Shown here one piece after another: positions 52,582-61,171 of a stretch of 64,000 bases of DNA. Under the pieces are notes generated by a model. That model did no database searches. It was given only the letters and a program-made list of their open reading frames with translations, and was not told where the DNA came from. The stretch covers positions 124,001 to 188,000 of the forward strand of contig NZ_WASO01000010.1 of assembly GCF_009712605.1 (NCBI RefSeq), given 5' to 3'. This DNA is from Paludibacter sp. Lineage in GTDB: Bacteria > Bacteroidota > Bacteroidia > Bacteroidales > Paludibacteraceae. A program made the translations under genes and the position numbers. Within the stretch, counting starts at the first letter, position 1. The number at the start of each line of letters is the position of its first letter.

Positions 52582-53379
52582 TTATATTTTCTTTATCAAT
52601 TCTTCAGTCTTTAGATATAAAGGCCCAAATTTCTTATCAAATTGATACCAAATCAAATAACTAAAATATTTAACTGTCCCAGATAATTGGTAGGTTAAAC
52701 CAGCTATTCTTTCCTGTTCTTTTTGTCTTTCGCTTTCATTGCTATATTGAAAACAGCTTTGATATGCAAAAATTCCTCCGTGCACAAAAGATGATAACTC
52801 TGAATATTCAATTATCATTTTAGATAATAAAAACTCTTTTGGGTCAGATTTACTAATTGTCTCATTTAGAAAGGTAATTATGCTTTTAATAGAGAAATTT
52901 CGAGTGAAATCTTCTATCTCCTTTTTATCATATGTTTTAAGCATAGGAAATTTTTCGCATAACTCAGTCCACATTTCAGTTATTGTCTGTTCATCTATTC
53001 CATTAATCTTATTTACAGCATTAATCGATTTTGATAATGATAGATATTCTGAAATTTCTAAAATTGTATAATAATACTCTGATTTAGAATCAGATTTTTC
53101 GGCTAAATAATTGATATAAATATAGTTAAACCTTAGAAAATGCTCTACCAAAGAACGAAATAAAATCTTTGAACTATAAACATCATCATTTTCTATGCAA
53201 TCAAATATTGAGTTTTTAATGAAATTTGTACCTGTTATAAATATCAAAAGCAGTTCAGTCGTCTTTGGAATCTTACTATTCTTGAGAAATGATATAATAA
53301 GAATTTGTGATTGCTGAAATATCTCAAACACTTCATTATCTAAATCTCTTATTCGTTCTATTTTCTCTAAAAATTTCAT
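52582..53379 (-). CDS. DUF5677-like helical protein
   Basis: A 265-aa cytosolic protein, all alpha-helical. The segment ILFRSLVEHFLRFNYI in the first third and YSELSSFVHGGIFA in the last third match the pattern of DUF5677 proteins (Arg-x3-Glu and His in S-x-x-H). DUF5677 resembles HEPN-type helical bundles, but the Rx4-6H motif is not clear here. The function is unknown. It is AT-rich and alone between an integrase remnant and the attC-like repeat. Confidence 0.6.
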   Translation of the reverse strand: MKFLEKIERIRDLDNEVFEIFQQSQILIISFLKNSKIPKTTELLLIFITGTNFIKNSIFDCIENDDVYSSKILFRSLVEHFLRFNYIYINYLAEKSDSKSEYYYTILEISEYLSLSKSINAVNKINGIDEQTITEMWTELCEKFPMLKTYDKKEIEDFTRNFSIKSIITFLNETISKSDPKEFLLSKMIIEYSELSSFVHGGIFAYQSCFQYSNESERQKEQERIAGLTYQLSGTVKYFSYLIWYQFDKKFGPLYLKTEELIKKI

Positions 53380-53596
53380 TCAATTTTTATTGTTTTTAGT
53401 TCATGCGAGCCTCTTCATTACAATTGCCCATAACATCTATGTATACGCTACTTAAATTGTGTATGCGCCATGATGTGGCGCATATATTTGCCTTATGCGA
53501 TTATTGTATGGCTTAATAATCAAACGCTTAATGGTAACGGACAATTTGATTTTATAGCGTATATCCAATTTGTTAATTTTCTTATTTAATTGAATT

Positions 53597-53715
53597 CTAT
53601 ATTTCCAGCTTATCCATCGGATTTTTGATTGGATCGAAACCTTTGGTAGCGATTTTATGCCCGAATGCCCTAAAAGGCTTTTTATATAATGCAAATCAGT
53701 TTCTCTTTTGCCGGT
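53597..53715 (-). pseudogene. Tyrosine recombinase remnant
   Basis: The reading frame from about 53715 gives STGKRETDLHYIKSLLGHSG, which is the block that surrounds the catalytic His in phage/Xer integrases. About ten residues (the EIYTHVS part with the active Tyr) are missing, and the frame then shifts. A second frame gives TKGFDPIKNPMDKLEI followed by a stop at 53597-53599, the usual integrase C-terminus. It therefore combines a deletion and a frameshift at about 53645-53660, and the N-terminal part is gone. The remainder up to 53853 has no integrase match. Confidence 0.8.
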
Positions 53716-54004
53716 GGAGGAACCTAAACAATTCATATAGAATCTATTCGGTAACGCAGACACGGGTTTTTCCGCCTCAAATCTACAAAATTCTTCCCGA
53801 ATAATTTTAATTAGCTTAAATATTATTTTATATCCAGAAAAGGGTCTATTCACTAAACTGTGTCATGAAAAGACAATGGATTCAGGCTTTAGCCCAAGAG
53901 TTGCCGGGCAAAAGCCCGGCGAGGGAGAATGTTTAGTATACCGTCAACTAAAGCAGGCAGCAATAGATCTCCACTGCTTTGCCGGATAAAAAGAAGAAAA
54001 GAGA

Positions 54005-54481
54005 TCAGAGATTCTTGCGCCAGTAGTACATGGGGGGATCAGCTTCCTGGAAATCGAGGCTGACGTAGAGGGTTTGTGCTTTCACATTGTCGTGACGCAC
54101 TTCGAGGGTAATGCGACTACAACCTTTCTCGCGGGCACGTACTTCGATGGCATCCATCAGTTTGCGACCGATGCCCAACCCTCTGAATTCAGGCAGCACA
54201 ATCAGGTCGTGGATATTGACCATCGGCCGAACGGTAAAAGTGGAGAAATTCTCGAATGCCACCAGCATCCCCACCGGGCGTTCGTCGGCAAGTGCCAGCA
54301 ACACAATGGCAGTAGGATGATTGTTCAGCCCGTCGACCAAACGCAATTGCTGTAATTTACTAAGAGGCTGTCCACCACCCATCTGATCTGCAATATATGC
54401 ATTTAGCAGTTCACCAATACCATTGAGATGTTCGGGATTACAGAAATCGCAATCTTCTATTTTAATTTCAGCTGTTGTCAT
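54005..54481 (-). CDS. GNAT acetyltransferase overlapping nifA
   Basis: A 158-aa GNAT-fold enzyme. The acetyl-CoA motif A reads FRGLGIGRKLMDAIEVRARE (RGxGIG, near residues 97-116), with motif B LEVRHDNVKAQTLYVSLDF. It starts at ATG 54481, inside the last codons of nifA (overlap of 14 bases, ATG within GATGATGACAAC), so its translation is coupled to nifA. The longer frame would add 40 residues of nifA anti-sense character, so I reject it. It is last in the nif transcript. Its substrate is unknown; a link to nitrogen control is suggested only by the overlap. Confidence 0.82.
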   Translation of the reverse strand: MTTAEIKIEDCDFCNPEHLNGIGELLNAYIADQMGGGQPLSKLQQLRLVDGLNNHPTAIVLLALADERPVGMLVAFENFSTFTVRPMVNIHDLIVLPEFRGLGIGRKLMDAIEVRAREKGCSRITLEVRHDNVKAQTLYVSLDFQEADPPMYYWRKNL

Positions 54482-56036
54482 CATCGGAAAGATGTTTATA
54501 GTTTTGAACATCGATTTGATACTTCTGAATGCGCAATCCCATAATCCGTTCGGTAATGCCCAGCGTTTGAGCCGCCTTGGCACTGTTGCCGCGGGTAGCA
54601 ATGAGCGTATCCAGAATCATCTGTTTCTCCACCTTTTCGAGTACATTATTGAGAGTCCCCTTGCTGGAAGTTCCCGAAGAAGCGGCTGTTTGCAACGTGG
54701 GAGGCAGGGTATAGGAACGAATCACATTGTCGGAACTAAGCACCATGGCTCGTTCTATCACATTCTCCAGTTCGCGGATATTGCCCGGCCAGTGATACAT
54801 CATCAGCAAGTCGAGAGCACCGCTGGTGATCCGCTTCACTGCAGTACCGTTAATGCGGTTCAGTTTATCTATAAAGTGGTCGACCAAAATAGGAATATCG
54901 GCACGGCGCTCACGCAGAGCCGGCACGTAGATCGGGAAAACGTTGATACGGTAGTAAAAATCCTCTCTGAATTTATTCTCCCTGATCATCTCCTCCAAAT
55001 TACGATTGGTGGCAGTAATCACCCGCACGTTCACATCGATGGTTTTGGTTCCCCCTACCCTCTCGAATTGCCGTTGTTGCAGCACCCGCAAGAGTTTTAC
55101 CTGAATAGACAGCGGCACTTCGCCGATCTCATCCAAGAAGATGGTTCCCCCGTCGGCCATTTCGAAACGGCCCACATGCTGTGCGTTGGCTCCCGTAAAC
55201 GAACCCTTCTCATGACCGAACAGTTCGCTTTCAATCAATGTTTCGGGCAATGCAGAGCAGTTGACTTTGATAAACGGTCCGTTTTTACGGGCACTGGCAC
55301 GGTGAATCGCTTCGGCAATCAATTCTTTTCCAACGCCACTCTCTCCGCGAATCATCACGGTAGTATTTATCGGCGCCACCTTTTCTATCATCCCGTAAAG
55401 GTCGTTCATCAACGACGAATTACCCACGATATTGTCGGGACGGTGAGCAAGCGGAGACTCTTTCAGCCTACGGTTTTCGGCACGAAGTTGCTCCATCTCC
55501 TCTATCTGCTTCTGGCGGAGCGCCACGTTTTTGCCGATCAGCAAACCCACCAGATTCATAAACTTCAGTTCGGGCGAAAAATCGGTAACCCGGGAATAAT
55601 ACTTGTGAATACTTAACGTACCGGTAATTTCATCTTCGGAAATAATTGGGATGCAAAGAAATGCCGTATTGTGCACCAAGTCGGTGGCGATTCCTGTTTT
55701 ATTAAGAAAATTCGGATCTTTAGAAACATCCGCTATAATTTTTGCTTTTTTCGTCCGCACCACTTCCCCGATAACGCCTTCCCCGATTTTATACACGCCG
55801 CGGTGCTTTTCCGCATCGGTCAGCCCGTATGCCGCACTGATTTCGATCGTAGCAGCATTGCGGTTGATAATGGTAATCATGCTATACTGCGCATTGAGGA
55901 ACTTACACAAATTTGCCAAAACCAGTTCAAGATCTTTGTTGATATTCTGGCTTTTACTGATAATATCGCTAATTGTAAACAAAAAAGTCAGGTCGGACTC
56001 TGCAAAGCAGTTCCGCTTGGTGCGTTCGCAAAACAT
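54468..56036 (-). CDS. nifA: NifA-like sigma-54-dependent activator
   Basis: A 522-aa bacterial enhancer-binding protein: N-terminal GAF (about 15-170), AAA+ domain (about 205-435) and Fis-type HTH (about 475-515). Walker A is GESGVGKE (231-238), the sigma-54 contact loop is GSFTGA (278-283) and Walker B is GGTIFLDEIGE (296-306). The interdomain Cys pair of oxygen-sensing NifA proteins is absent: no Cys follows Cys260. So it belongs to the type that does not sense oxygen itself, and no nifL is next to it. It has its own promoter with a -7 box at 56074-56081. It should activate the nif operon with sigma-54. Position and architecture support NifA over another NtrC-class protein. Confidence 0.88.
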   Translation of the reverse strand: MFCERTKRNCFAESDLTFLFTISDIISKSQNINKDLELVLANLCKFLNAQYSMITIINRNAATIEISAAYGLTDAEKHRGVYKIGEGVIGEVVRTKKAKIIADVSKDPNFLNKTGIATDLVHNTAFLCIPIISEDEITGTLSIHKYYSRVTDFSPELKFMNLVGLLIGKNVALRQKQIEEMEQLRAENRRLKESPLAHRPDNIVGNSSLMNDLYGMIEKVAPINTTVMIRGESGVGKELIAEAIHRASARKNGPFIKVNCSALPETLIESELFGHEKGSFTGANAQHVGRFEMADGGTIFLDEIGEVPLSIQVKLLRVLQQRQFERVGGTKTIDVNVRVITATNRNLEEMIRENKFREDFYYRINVFPIYVPALRERRADIPILVDHFIDKLNRINGTAVKRITSGALDLLMMYHWPGNIRELENVIERAMVLSSDNVIRSYTLPPTLQTAASSGTSSKGTLNNVLEKVEKQMILDTLIATRGNSAKAAQTLGITERIMGLRIQKYQIDVQNYKHLSDDDNS

Positions 56037-56073
56037 AATCTGATCGTTTTTATCGTTTGAACAAAATTCAATG

Positions 56074-56081
56074 CAAAGATA
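56074..56081 (-). promoter_or_regulatory. -7 box of the nifA promoter
   Basis: TATCTTTG on the minus strand, 38 bp before the nifA ATG. It matches the sigma-ABfr -7 element exactly; no well-spaced -33 TTTG was found. This suggests that nifA is expressed by the housekeeping sigma factor, apart from the sigma-54 operon it would activate. Confidence 0.55.
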
Positions 56082-56202
56082 ATAAAAAATATCATATTGT
56101 CATGCTAAATAGATTTTATTCTTTCTTTTTGTAATGATAAATCTATTTTTAATTACACTATTACCAAATAGCAGCAGAATATAAATCATTTTGCGCAAAG
56201 TG

Positions 56203-57345
56203 TTACTTACAGCGAATTTGATGATAAACCGAAAGTATCTCGTTCACAGAGAGATTACGTTTTAGATGAATGGAAAGTTGGTGAATTTTACGTACAACAC
56301 AGTCCAGATCGGCATTGTCGAGGGAAAGATTACGTTGAGAAAAGAAGTGGAGTACGGCGGTTTTGCCCGAATGTTTGCCGAAAACATTATGAGCGCTTTC
56401 GCGACCTACCAGCTTGCCGTCGAAAGGTTGAAAAGCCCGCACATCGTGCAGGGTTCCCTGCGCATGAATACCCGACTCATGAGCAAAAACCATGCTGCCG
56501 GTAATGGCTTTTCCTGCCGGGATTGGACGTCCCGAACATTCGGCCACGAAACGACACAGGTCACTTAGCTTTTCGGGATGAAATTTTGTCTGACCAAAAA
56601 CTGTAGCAAGAGAGGTCATTACCTCCTCCAGCGGAGAATTGCCGGCACGTTCGCCCAGACCGTTGACCGTCACGCTCAAATGCTCGGCTCCCGCCTGCCA
56701 GGCCGTGATTGCGTTAGCCGCAGCCATTCCCAAATCATTATGCCCGTGGAAGTCAACTTCCAGTAAGGGAAACGCAGTTTTAATATCACGAACCAGTGAA
56801 TAGAGGGATAGTGGCGTAAAGAGTCCGACAGTATCGGCAATGCGAACCCGACCTACTCCGGCATTTTGTATCAATTCGAAATAGGAAAAGAGACGGGTGC
56901 GGTCGGTACGGCTGGCATCCTGTGCCCCGACGCTGACATACGGAAAATAGCGATGCGCATGTTCCACTAAAGCAGGCAGCGCATCGCATATCCAAACCCA
57001 ATCTTTGCCAATGACTTTCAGTTGAATATCAGAAAGAGGAAAGGCCATATGAATACCTTCGGCACCCGTTCGCGCAGCCATCTCGATATCCTGACGAAGC
57101 GCTCTGCTCCATACCGATATACGACATTTCGGCTTTGTGCGAACAATAGCACGAATAGTATCAACCTCTTCCTCTCCCATTGCCGGCGTACCGGCTTCGA
57201 TTTCATCCACACCCACCGCGTCGAGCAGACGCGCTACTTTCAGCTTTTCCGCTCTGGAAAAGGCAACCCCGGGAGCCTGTTCTCCATCGCGCAGCGTGGA
57301 ATCGATCAGACGGGGAGCAAAAGCAGGAGAATGAGAATCGAACAT
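56203..57345 (-). CDS. nifV: Homocitrate synthase NifV
   Basis: A 380-aa enzyme of the HMG-CoA lyase-like family that makes homocitrate, the organic ligand of the FeMo cofactor, from acetyl-CoA and 2-oxoglutarate. It has LIDSTLRDGEQAPGVAFS near the start, VDFHGHNDLGMAAANA (metal site) in the middle and GSMVFAHESGIHAQG near residue 285. The start at 57345 is chosen because LIDSTLRDGEQ usually lies 10-20 residues from the N-terminus. Two upstream ATGs in frame fall within a repeat (57374-57594). The leader GTAAATGACAAAATAGTAAA also occurs before nifB. It lies between the ferredoxin gene and nifA. Confidence 0.9.
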   Translation of the reverse strand: MFDSHSPAFAPRLIDSTLRDGEQAPGVAFSRAEKLKVARLLDAVGVDEIEAGTPAMGEEEVDTIRAIVRTKPKCRISVWSRALRQDIEMAARTGAEGIHMAFPLSDIQLKVIGKDWVWICDALPALVEHAHRYFPYVSVGAQDASRTDRTRLFSYFELIQNAGVGRVRIADTVGLFTPLSLYSLVRDIKTAFPLLEVDFHGHNDLGMAAANAITAWQAGAEHLSVTVNGLGERAGNSPLEEVMTSLATVFGQTKFHPEKLSDLCRFVAECSGRPIPAGKAITGSMVFAHESGIHAQGTLHDVRAFQPFDGKLVGRESAHNVFGKHSGKTAVLHFFSQRNLSLDNADLDCVVRKIHQLSIHLKRNLSVNEILSVYHQIRCK

Positions 57346-57373
57346 TTTATTTACTATTTTGTCATTTACCATT

Positions 57374-57594
57374 ATGATTATCCGCAAAGCGACCTAAGAT
57401 AGAACAATTAGTTTTTCTAACCCTACCCCCTGCGGGTACTCCCCTTGATCACAAGGGGAGATAAATCTGCAAAAGCACCTTGCACTCGCATTTTCAGCCA
57501 AAATCTCGCATACAGTGGTGTCCCCTTTTGTTAAAGGGGACGAGCGAAGCGGAGGGGTTAGTAGAATAATATAGGACGCTTTGCGGATAATCAT
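57374..57594. repeat. Palindromic element, family C copy 3, with 18-bp perfect ends
   Basis: ATGATTATCCGCAAAGCG (57374-57391) and CGCTTTGCGGATAATCAT (57577-57594) are exact complements and include the upstream in-frame ATGs of nifV. Inside are C-rich arms (CCTACCCCCTGCGGGTACTC and CCCCTTTTGTTAAAGGGGAC). Next to it, TTACTATTTACCATT (57597-57611) and AATGGTAAATAGTAA (57635-57649) form a second perfect inverted repeat. Confidence 0.75.
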
Positions 57595-57671
57595 ACTTAC
57601 TATTTACCATTTTGAATAGGCTGAATCAGATTTCAATGGTAAATAGTAAATATGGAAATTGTCAATCGAAA

Positions 57672-57974
57672 TCAGGCGATCAGGTATTCTTCAACGGCTT
57701 TACCTTCTTCCAAAGCGTCGAGTACCTCATCGATTTTGTCTTCGTTCATACCTCCATACCAGTAGTTATTTGGCTGAATAACCACGATGGGACCCTGGCT
57801 GCAAACGCTAAGGCAGGCTGTGGTGGTAACTACCGCATCGAGTCCGCGGTCGGAGCATCCTTCGCTGATCATCTGCACAAAAGATGTAGCTCCTTGTTTG
57901 TTGCAATACCCCTGGGCATCGCCGGCAACCCGGTACGAGTTGCAAACCATAATCATGTAATCAGGCTTTTTCAT
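57672..57974 (-). CDS. [2Fe-2S] ferredoxin, thioredoxin-like fold
   Basis: A 100-aa protein with the cysteine pattern of thioredoxin-fold [2Fe-2S] ferredoxins: Cys11 and Cys24 (C-x12-C), then Cys54 and Cys58 (C-x3-C), plus Cys40. The closest relatives are the ferredoxins found in nif operons of Clostridia, green sulfur bacteria and other anaerobes between nifB and nifV. It may carry electrons or protect the nitrogenase; the exact role is not shown. It is 86 bp after nifB (transcription order), with no repeat inside the gene. Confidence 0.85.
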   Translation of the reverse strand: MKKPDYMIMVCNSYRVAGDAQGYCNKQGATSFVQMISEGCSDRGLDAVVTTTACLSVCSQGPIVVIQPNNYWYGGMNEDKIDEVLDALEEGKAVEEYLIA

Positions 57975-58060
57975 ACGACAAATATTAAATGTTTCAAGTT
58001 CAAAATTTCAAGTTTCAGGTTAATCTGAGTACTGTGTACTGAAGACTGCATACTGTTTTC

Positions 58061-59335
58061 TCATCCACAGCCCTGTGCGTTTCCGCGACAACCTTCACCG
58101 CAGCCTTTGAATTCGGATTTGCAAAGGGTTTTCAGCGGAATGTTTTGATAAACGGCATCCAGACCGGCATCGATCAAACCGTTCATTTGGATCACCTTCA
58201 CTCCGTTGTCTTGCAGAATCTTCATCGGGGTTTCGCCTACGCCGCCTACCAATACTGCCTGACAGTCAATCAGGGTTTTATTGGCCAGCATATTCCAGCG
58301 GTCTGCGCCACCGCCCTGTGGAGGAGCGTTGCGGGTTTCCACAAAGTGATAGCCATTGCGGGTTTGTTCAAAAATATAGAGTTTCATAGCTTCGCCCAGG
58401 TGCAGGTTCACCAAAAGACCCTCCTGCGTGGCAACTCCCACCCGCGTGCGGCCTTCGCCGCGATTGACCACCATGGTAGAGAATTGTCCTATCATATCCA
58501 TCGCTTCGCTGCAATCTTTACCCAGTAATCCGGCAGCATCGGCCCTACAACGGGCACAGTGAGCCATGGGGTGAATATATTTGGCAATAGTTGCCCGAAG
58601 CTCTTTCATAGCTCCTTTAGAGGGCTCCTCGATATATTCAAATATGGTGTTTTCGGTCGGGAAAACCGGAATACAGTTCATCGTGTCGGCTCCCAATTCG
58701 GCGACTTTTTGTGCCAGCGCTTCCACTTCGTGATCGTTAATGCCGGGACAAACTACCGTATTAATCTTGACTGTAATTCCTTTGGCTTTGAGTAGTGGAA
58801 TACATTTCAACTGCTGTTCGAGCAAGATAGCAGCTCCTTCCTTTCCACGATAGACACGACGCTGATAACGCACCCAGGTGTAAATTTTCGCCAACGTTTC
58901 CACGTTAAGCGAGTTGATCGTCAGCGTTACGTGCGTCACGCCCAGTTCGGCAATCTTATCGATATGTGGAGCCAACTCCAGACCATTGGTGGATAGGCAA
59001 AAAATGACATTAGGGAACTCGTTCTTCAGAATTTCGAGCGTGGTAAGAGTTTCAGTAGGATTGGCAAACGGATCACCGGGACCGGCAATACCCACCACGC
59101 TAATATTTTCGAGCTTTTCGGACAATGCTTTCAGGTAGTGCACGGACTGCATCGGAGAAAGCACCGTGCTGGTTACGCCCGGACGGCTTTCATTCACACA
59201 ATCGTATTTACGGTTGCAATAAGCACACTGAATATTGCACTTGGGCGCAATCGGGAGGTGAACACGAGCGTGAGTGTGTCGCGCTTTTTCGTTAAAACAG
59301 GGGTGCAGGGTTATATCTTTTGTTTCCATAGCCAT
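58061..59335 (-). CDS. nifB: FeMo-cofactor synthesis protein NifB
   Basis: A 424-aa radical SAM protein that makes NifB-co, the Fe-S-carbide core of the cofactor. The SAM cluster motif C-x3-C-x2-C is at Cys33, Cys37 and Cys40 (PKCNIQCAYCNRK). The C-terminal part (about residues 290-400) is a NifX-like domain. It ends with a cysteine-rich tail (FKGCGEGCRGNAQGCG) that may bind a cluster. The leader carries the motif GTAAATGACAAAATTGTAAA, nearly the same as at nifV. A possible 49-aa ORF lies just upstream. Confidence 0.96.
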   Translation of the reverse strand: MAMETKDITLHPCFNEKARHTHARVHLPIAPKCNIQCAYCNRKYDCVNESRPGVTSTVLSPMQSVHYLKALSEKLENISVVGIAGPGDPFANPTETLTTLEILKNEFPNVIFCLSTNGLELAPHIDKIAELGVTHVTLTINSLNVETLAKIYTWVRYQRRVYRGKEGAAILLEQQLKCIPLLKAKGITVKINTVVCPGINDHEVEALAQKVAELGADTMNCIPVFPTENTIFEYIEEPSKGAMKELRATIAKYIHPMAHCARCRADAAGLLGKDCSEAMDMIGQFSTMVVNRGEGRTRVGVATQEGLLVNLHLGEAMKLYIFEQTRNGYHFVETRNAPPQGGGADRWNMLANKTLIDCQAVLVGGVGETPMKILQDNGVKVIQMNGLIDAGLDAVYQNIPLKTLCKSEFKGCGEGCRGNAQGCG

Positions 59336-59362
59336 TCTATTTACAATTTTGTCATTTACGAT

Positions 59363-59512
59363 TTACAATTTCGAATCTGTATCGTTCGATTTTGAGTCGG
59401 TTACATCGCCGGTTTTGCTTTCTTTTGAACCGGAACTCCGCTTCGTCAGTTTTGCGAATGCCCGCTGTCGTCTCAGTTTACGGGCAATAATTTGGGCAAT
59501 GTGGATGTTCAT
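59363..59512 (-). CDS. Possible 49-aa basic peptide between nifN and nifB
   Basis: Starts at ATG 59512 and stops at 59363. It encodes a 49-aa peptide with a basic N-terminal half (IIARKLRRQRAFAKLTKRSS) and a Ser/Thr/Asp-rich end. Its stop codon falls inside the GTAAAT leader repeat of nifB. It fills the gap between nifN and nifB (47 bp from nifN). It resembles no family known to me. It may be a small expressed peptide or chance. Confidence 0.3.
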   Translation of the reverse strand: MNIHIAQIIARKLRRQRAFAKLTKRSSGSKESKTGDVTDSKSNDTDSKL

Positions 59513-59559
59513 AACTTATTTATTTCAAGTTTCAGGTTCCTGATTCCAATTTTCTGGCT

Positions 59560-60990
59560 TTACATATATTTGTAACCGATCGGCGATTTGCGTTGTTTGT
59601 CATCAAGAAGCGTATTCACGATTTGTTCGAAAAGAATCATCGTTCCTTCGTAACCCAGCACATGAGCATGTTGAGCACCGAGTCGGTCGTGAATAGGGAA
59701 TCCGGTGCGGACGATGGGAATATCCATCTTACGGGCAATGTAGTAACCTTTGCTGTTTCCGATCATCAGGTCGGGCTTCAGCTCCTGCATCACCTCTTCC
59801 ATCCGTTCGAAACTCATGCCCTGTCCAACCACCATATCTTCGTAATAGTTGCTGCCCAACACTTCGCGAAGTGTCCCGGCAAGTTTTCCGCTTTCTCCCC
59901 CCGATGCGCACAAAACCGGCTTGATACCGATCTCAGCAGCAAAAGCCGCCAGTGCAACTACCAGGTCTTCTTCTCCGTAAATCACCGCCCGCTTGTCGGA
60001 AACGTATTTATGTCCGTCGATATAAAGATCGACCAAACGACCGCGCTGACGTTGATATTTCATCGGAATTTCCTTGCCGGAGATAGACGAGAGCGCTTCG
60101 AAGAATTTATCGGATTCCAGAATGCCGATCGGTAGACCTGTACGCACCAAGGGCACATCAAATTTACCTTTCAGGAACTCACCGGCTGACTGTTTTGTGC
60201 CGTTATCCTTGATACGGCCGTTCATTCCACCCGAATTGAGGATATAACCCAGTTCGACCGAAGCGTAGGCCTGCGCGCTTTTCTTTAATTCATCTACGGT
60301 TGTTCCGCCGTCGGGAATGCGTCGATAGCTATCCCACGAGGTGTTGTCGAGTGTGTCCGAGTAATCAGGGAACAACACGACCGGTATCGAGAAATCTTCC
60401 ACAATTTCTTTCAAGTGGCGAATATCTTCCGGCGATATCATATTACTAAACAAGTTGATATGATCTCCAACCGGGCCGGAAGATTCGGCCAATGTCTTCA
60501 CAGCAGCAAACACTGCCTCGTGAAATCCCTCCGAATGAGTTCCCTGATAACTGGGAGTAGATGCAAAGATCATTACCGGTAGGTCCGGCATTGCGTTGTG
60601 TGTCTTCTGGTACTCAAATATTAATCGTTGCACATCCTCGCCGATGGTCTCGCTCAGACAGGTGCTGGCGATGGCAATCACCCGCGGATGATATTGTGTG
60701 ATAATATTGTCAATACCGGTGTTGAAATTCTTGTTTCCCCCGAAAATGGTAGTCTCTTCACTGAAGTTGGAGGAAGCGATATCTACCGGTTCGCGAAAAT
60801 GGCTAATGAGATAGCGGCGGATGTAAGTGGCACATCCCTGCGAACCGTGCAACATCGGCAACACACCTTCTAATCCTTTGAAGGCAATACAGGCGCCCAG
60901 CGGCGTACATTGCTTGCAAGCATTGCACGAGGAGGCAAACGTATCGCCCGAAGGCATCACTTTCTGCTTTATGGATTCTGCCTTTTGCAT
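59560..60990 (-). CDS. nifN: Nitrogenase cofactor scaffold NifN
   Basis: A 476-aa protein homologous to NifK that forms the NifEN scaffold where the FeMo cofactor matures. The N-terminal cysteine cluster region (SSCNACKQCTPLGAC and HGSQGCATY) and the later HTTCLSET-like segment ASTCLSETIGED match NifN. It starts 181 bp after nifE (transcription order) behind a family C repeat. It is intact over its whole length. Confidence 0.95.
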   Translation of the reverse strand: MQKAESIKQKVMPSGDTFASSCNACKQCTPLGACIAFKGLEGVLPMLHGSQGCATYIRRYLISHFREPVDIASSNFSEETTIFGGNKNFNTGIDNIITQYHPRVIAIASTCLSETIGEDVQRLIFEYQKTHNAMPDLPVMIFASTPSYQGTHSEGFHEAVFAAVKTLAESSGPVGDHINLFSNMISPEDIRHLKEIVEDFSIPVVLFPDYSDTLDNTSWDSYRRIPDGGTTVDELKKSAQAYASVELGYILNSGGMNGRIKDNGTKQSAGEFLKGKFDVPLVRTGLPIGILESDKFFEALSSISGKEIPMKYQRQRGRLVDLYIDGHKYVSDKRAVIYGEEDLVVALAAFAAEIGIKPVLCASGGESGKLAGTLREVLGSNYYEDMVVGQGMSFERMEEVMQELKPDLMIGNSKGYYIARKMDIPIVRTGFPIHDRLGAQHAHVLGYEGTMILFEQIVNTLLDDKQRKSPIGYKYM

Positions 60991-61029
60991 ACAATACTTT
61001 GTTTTGGAGTTAAATAAACTCTCTCTTTT

Positions 61030-61146
61030 TGCCCCTAAATCCCCTAAAGGGGACTTAAATCTGTAAAAAGAGATTTGTTTTATTTTTTGCTACTCCTACA
61101 AGTCCCCTTTAGGGGAATCGAAGATCAGCGAAGCTAATTAGGGGTA
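61030..61146. repeat. C-rich palindromic repeat, family C, copy 4, in the nif operon
   Basis: GCCCCTAAATCCCCTAAAGG (61031-61050) and GGGGACTTAAATC pair with AAGTCCCCTTTAGGGGAATC (61100-61119) and TTAGGGGTAA (61137-61146). The arms are interrupted by ATCGAAGATCAGCGAAGC on one side. It lies in the nifE-nifN spacer. Confidence 0.8.
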
Positions 61147-61171
61147 ACAGCAGGAAAAAAGTCTTTGTTCT

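Noticed and set aside
53716-53853. N-terminal part of a 133-aa protein
   Set aside because: Only the central part matches integrases and the C-terminal match is in another frame, so I annotate the remnant and not a complete gene.
57394-57594. 66-aa frame on the minus strand upstream of nifV
   Set aside because: It lies inside the palindromic element and has no coding features.
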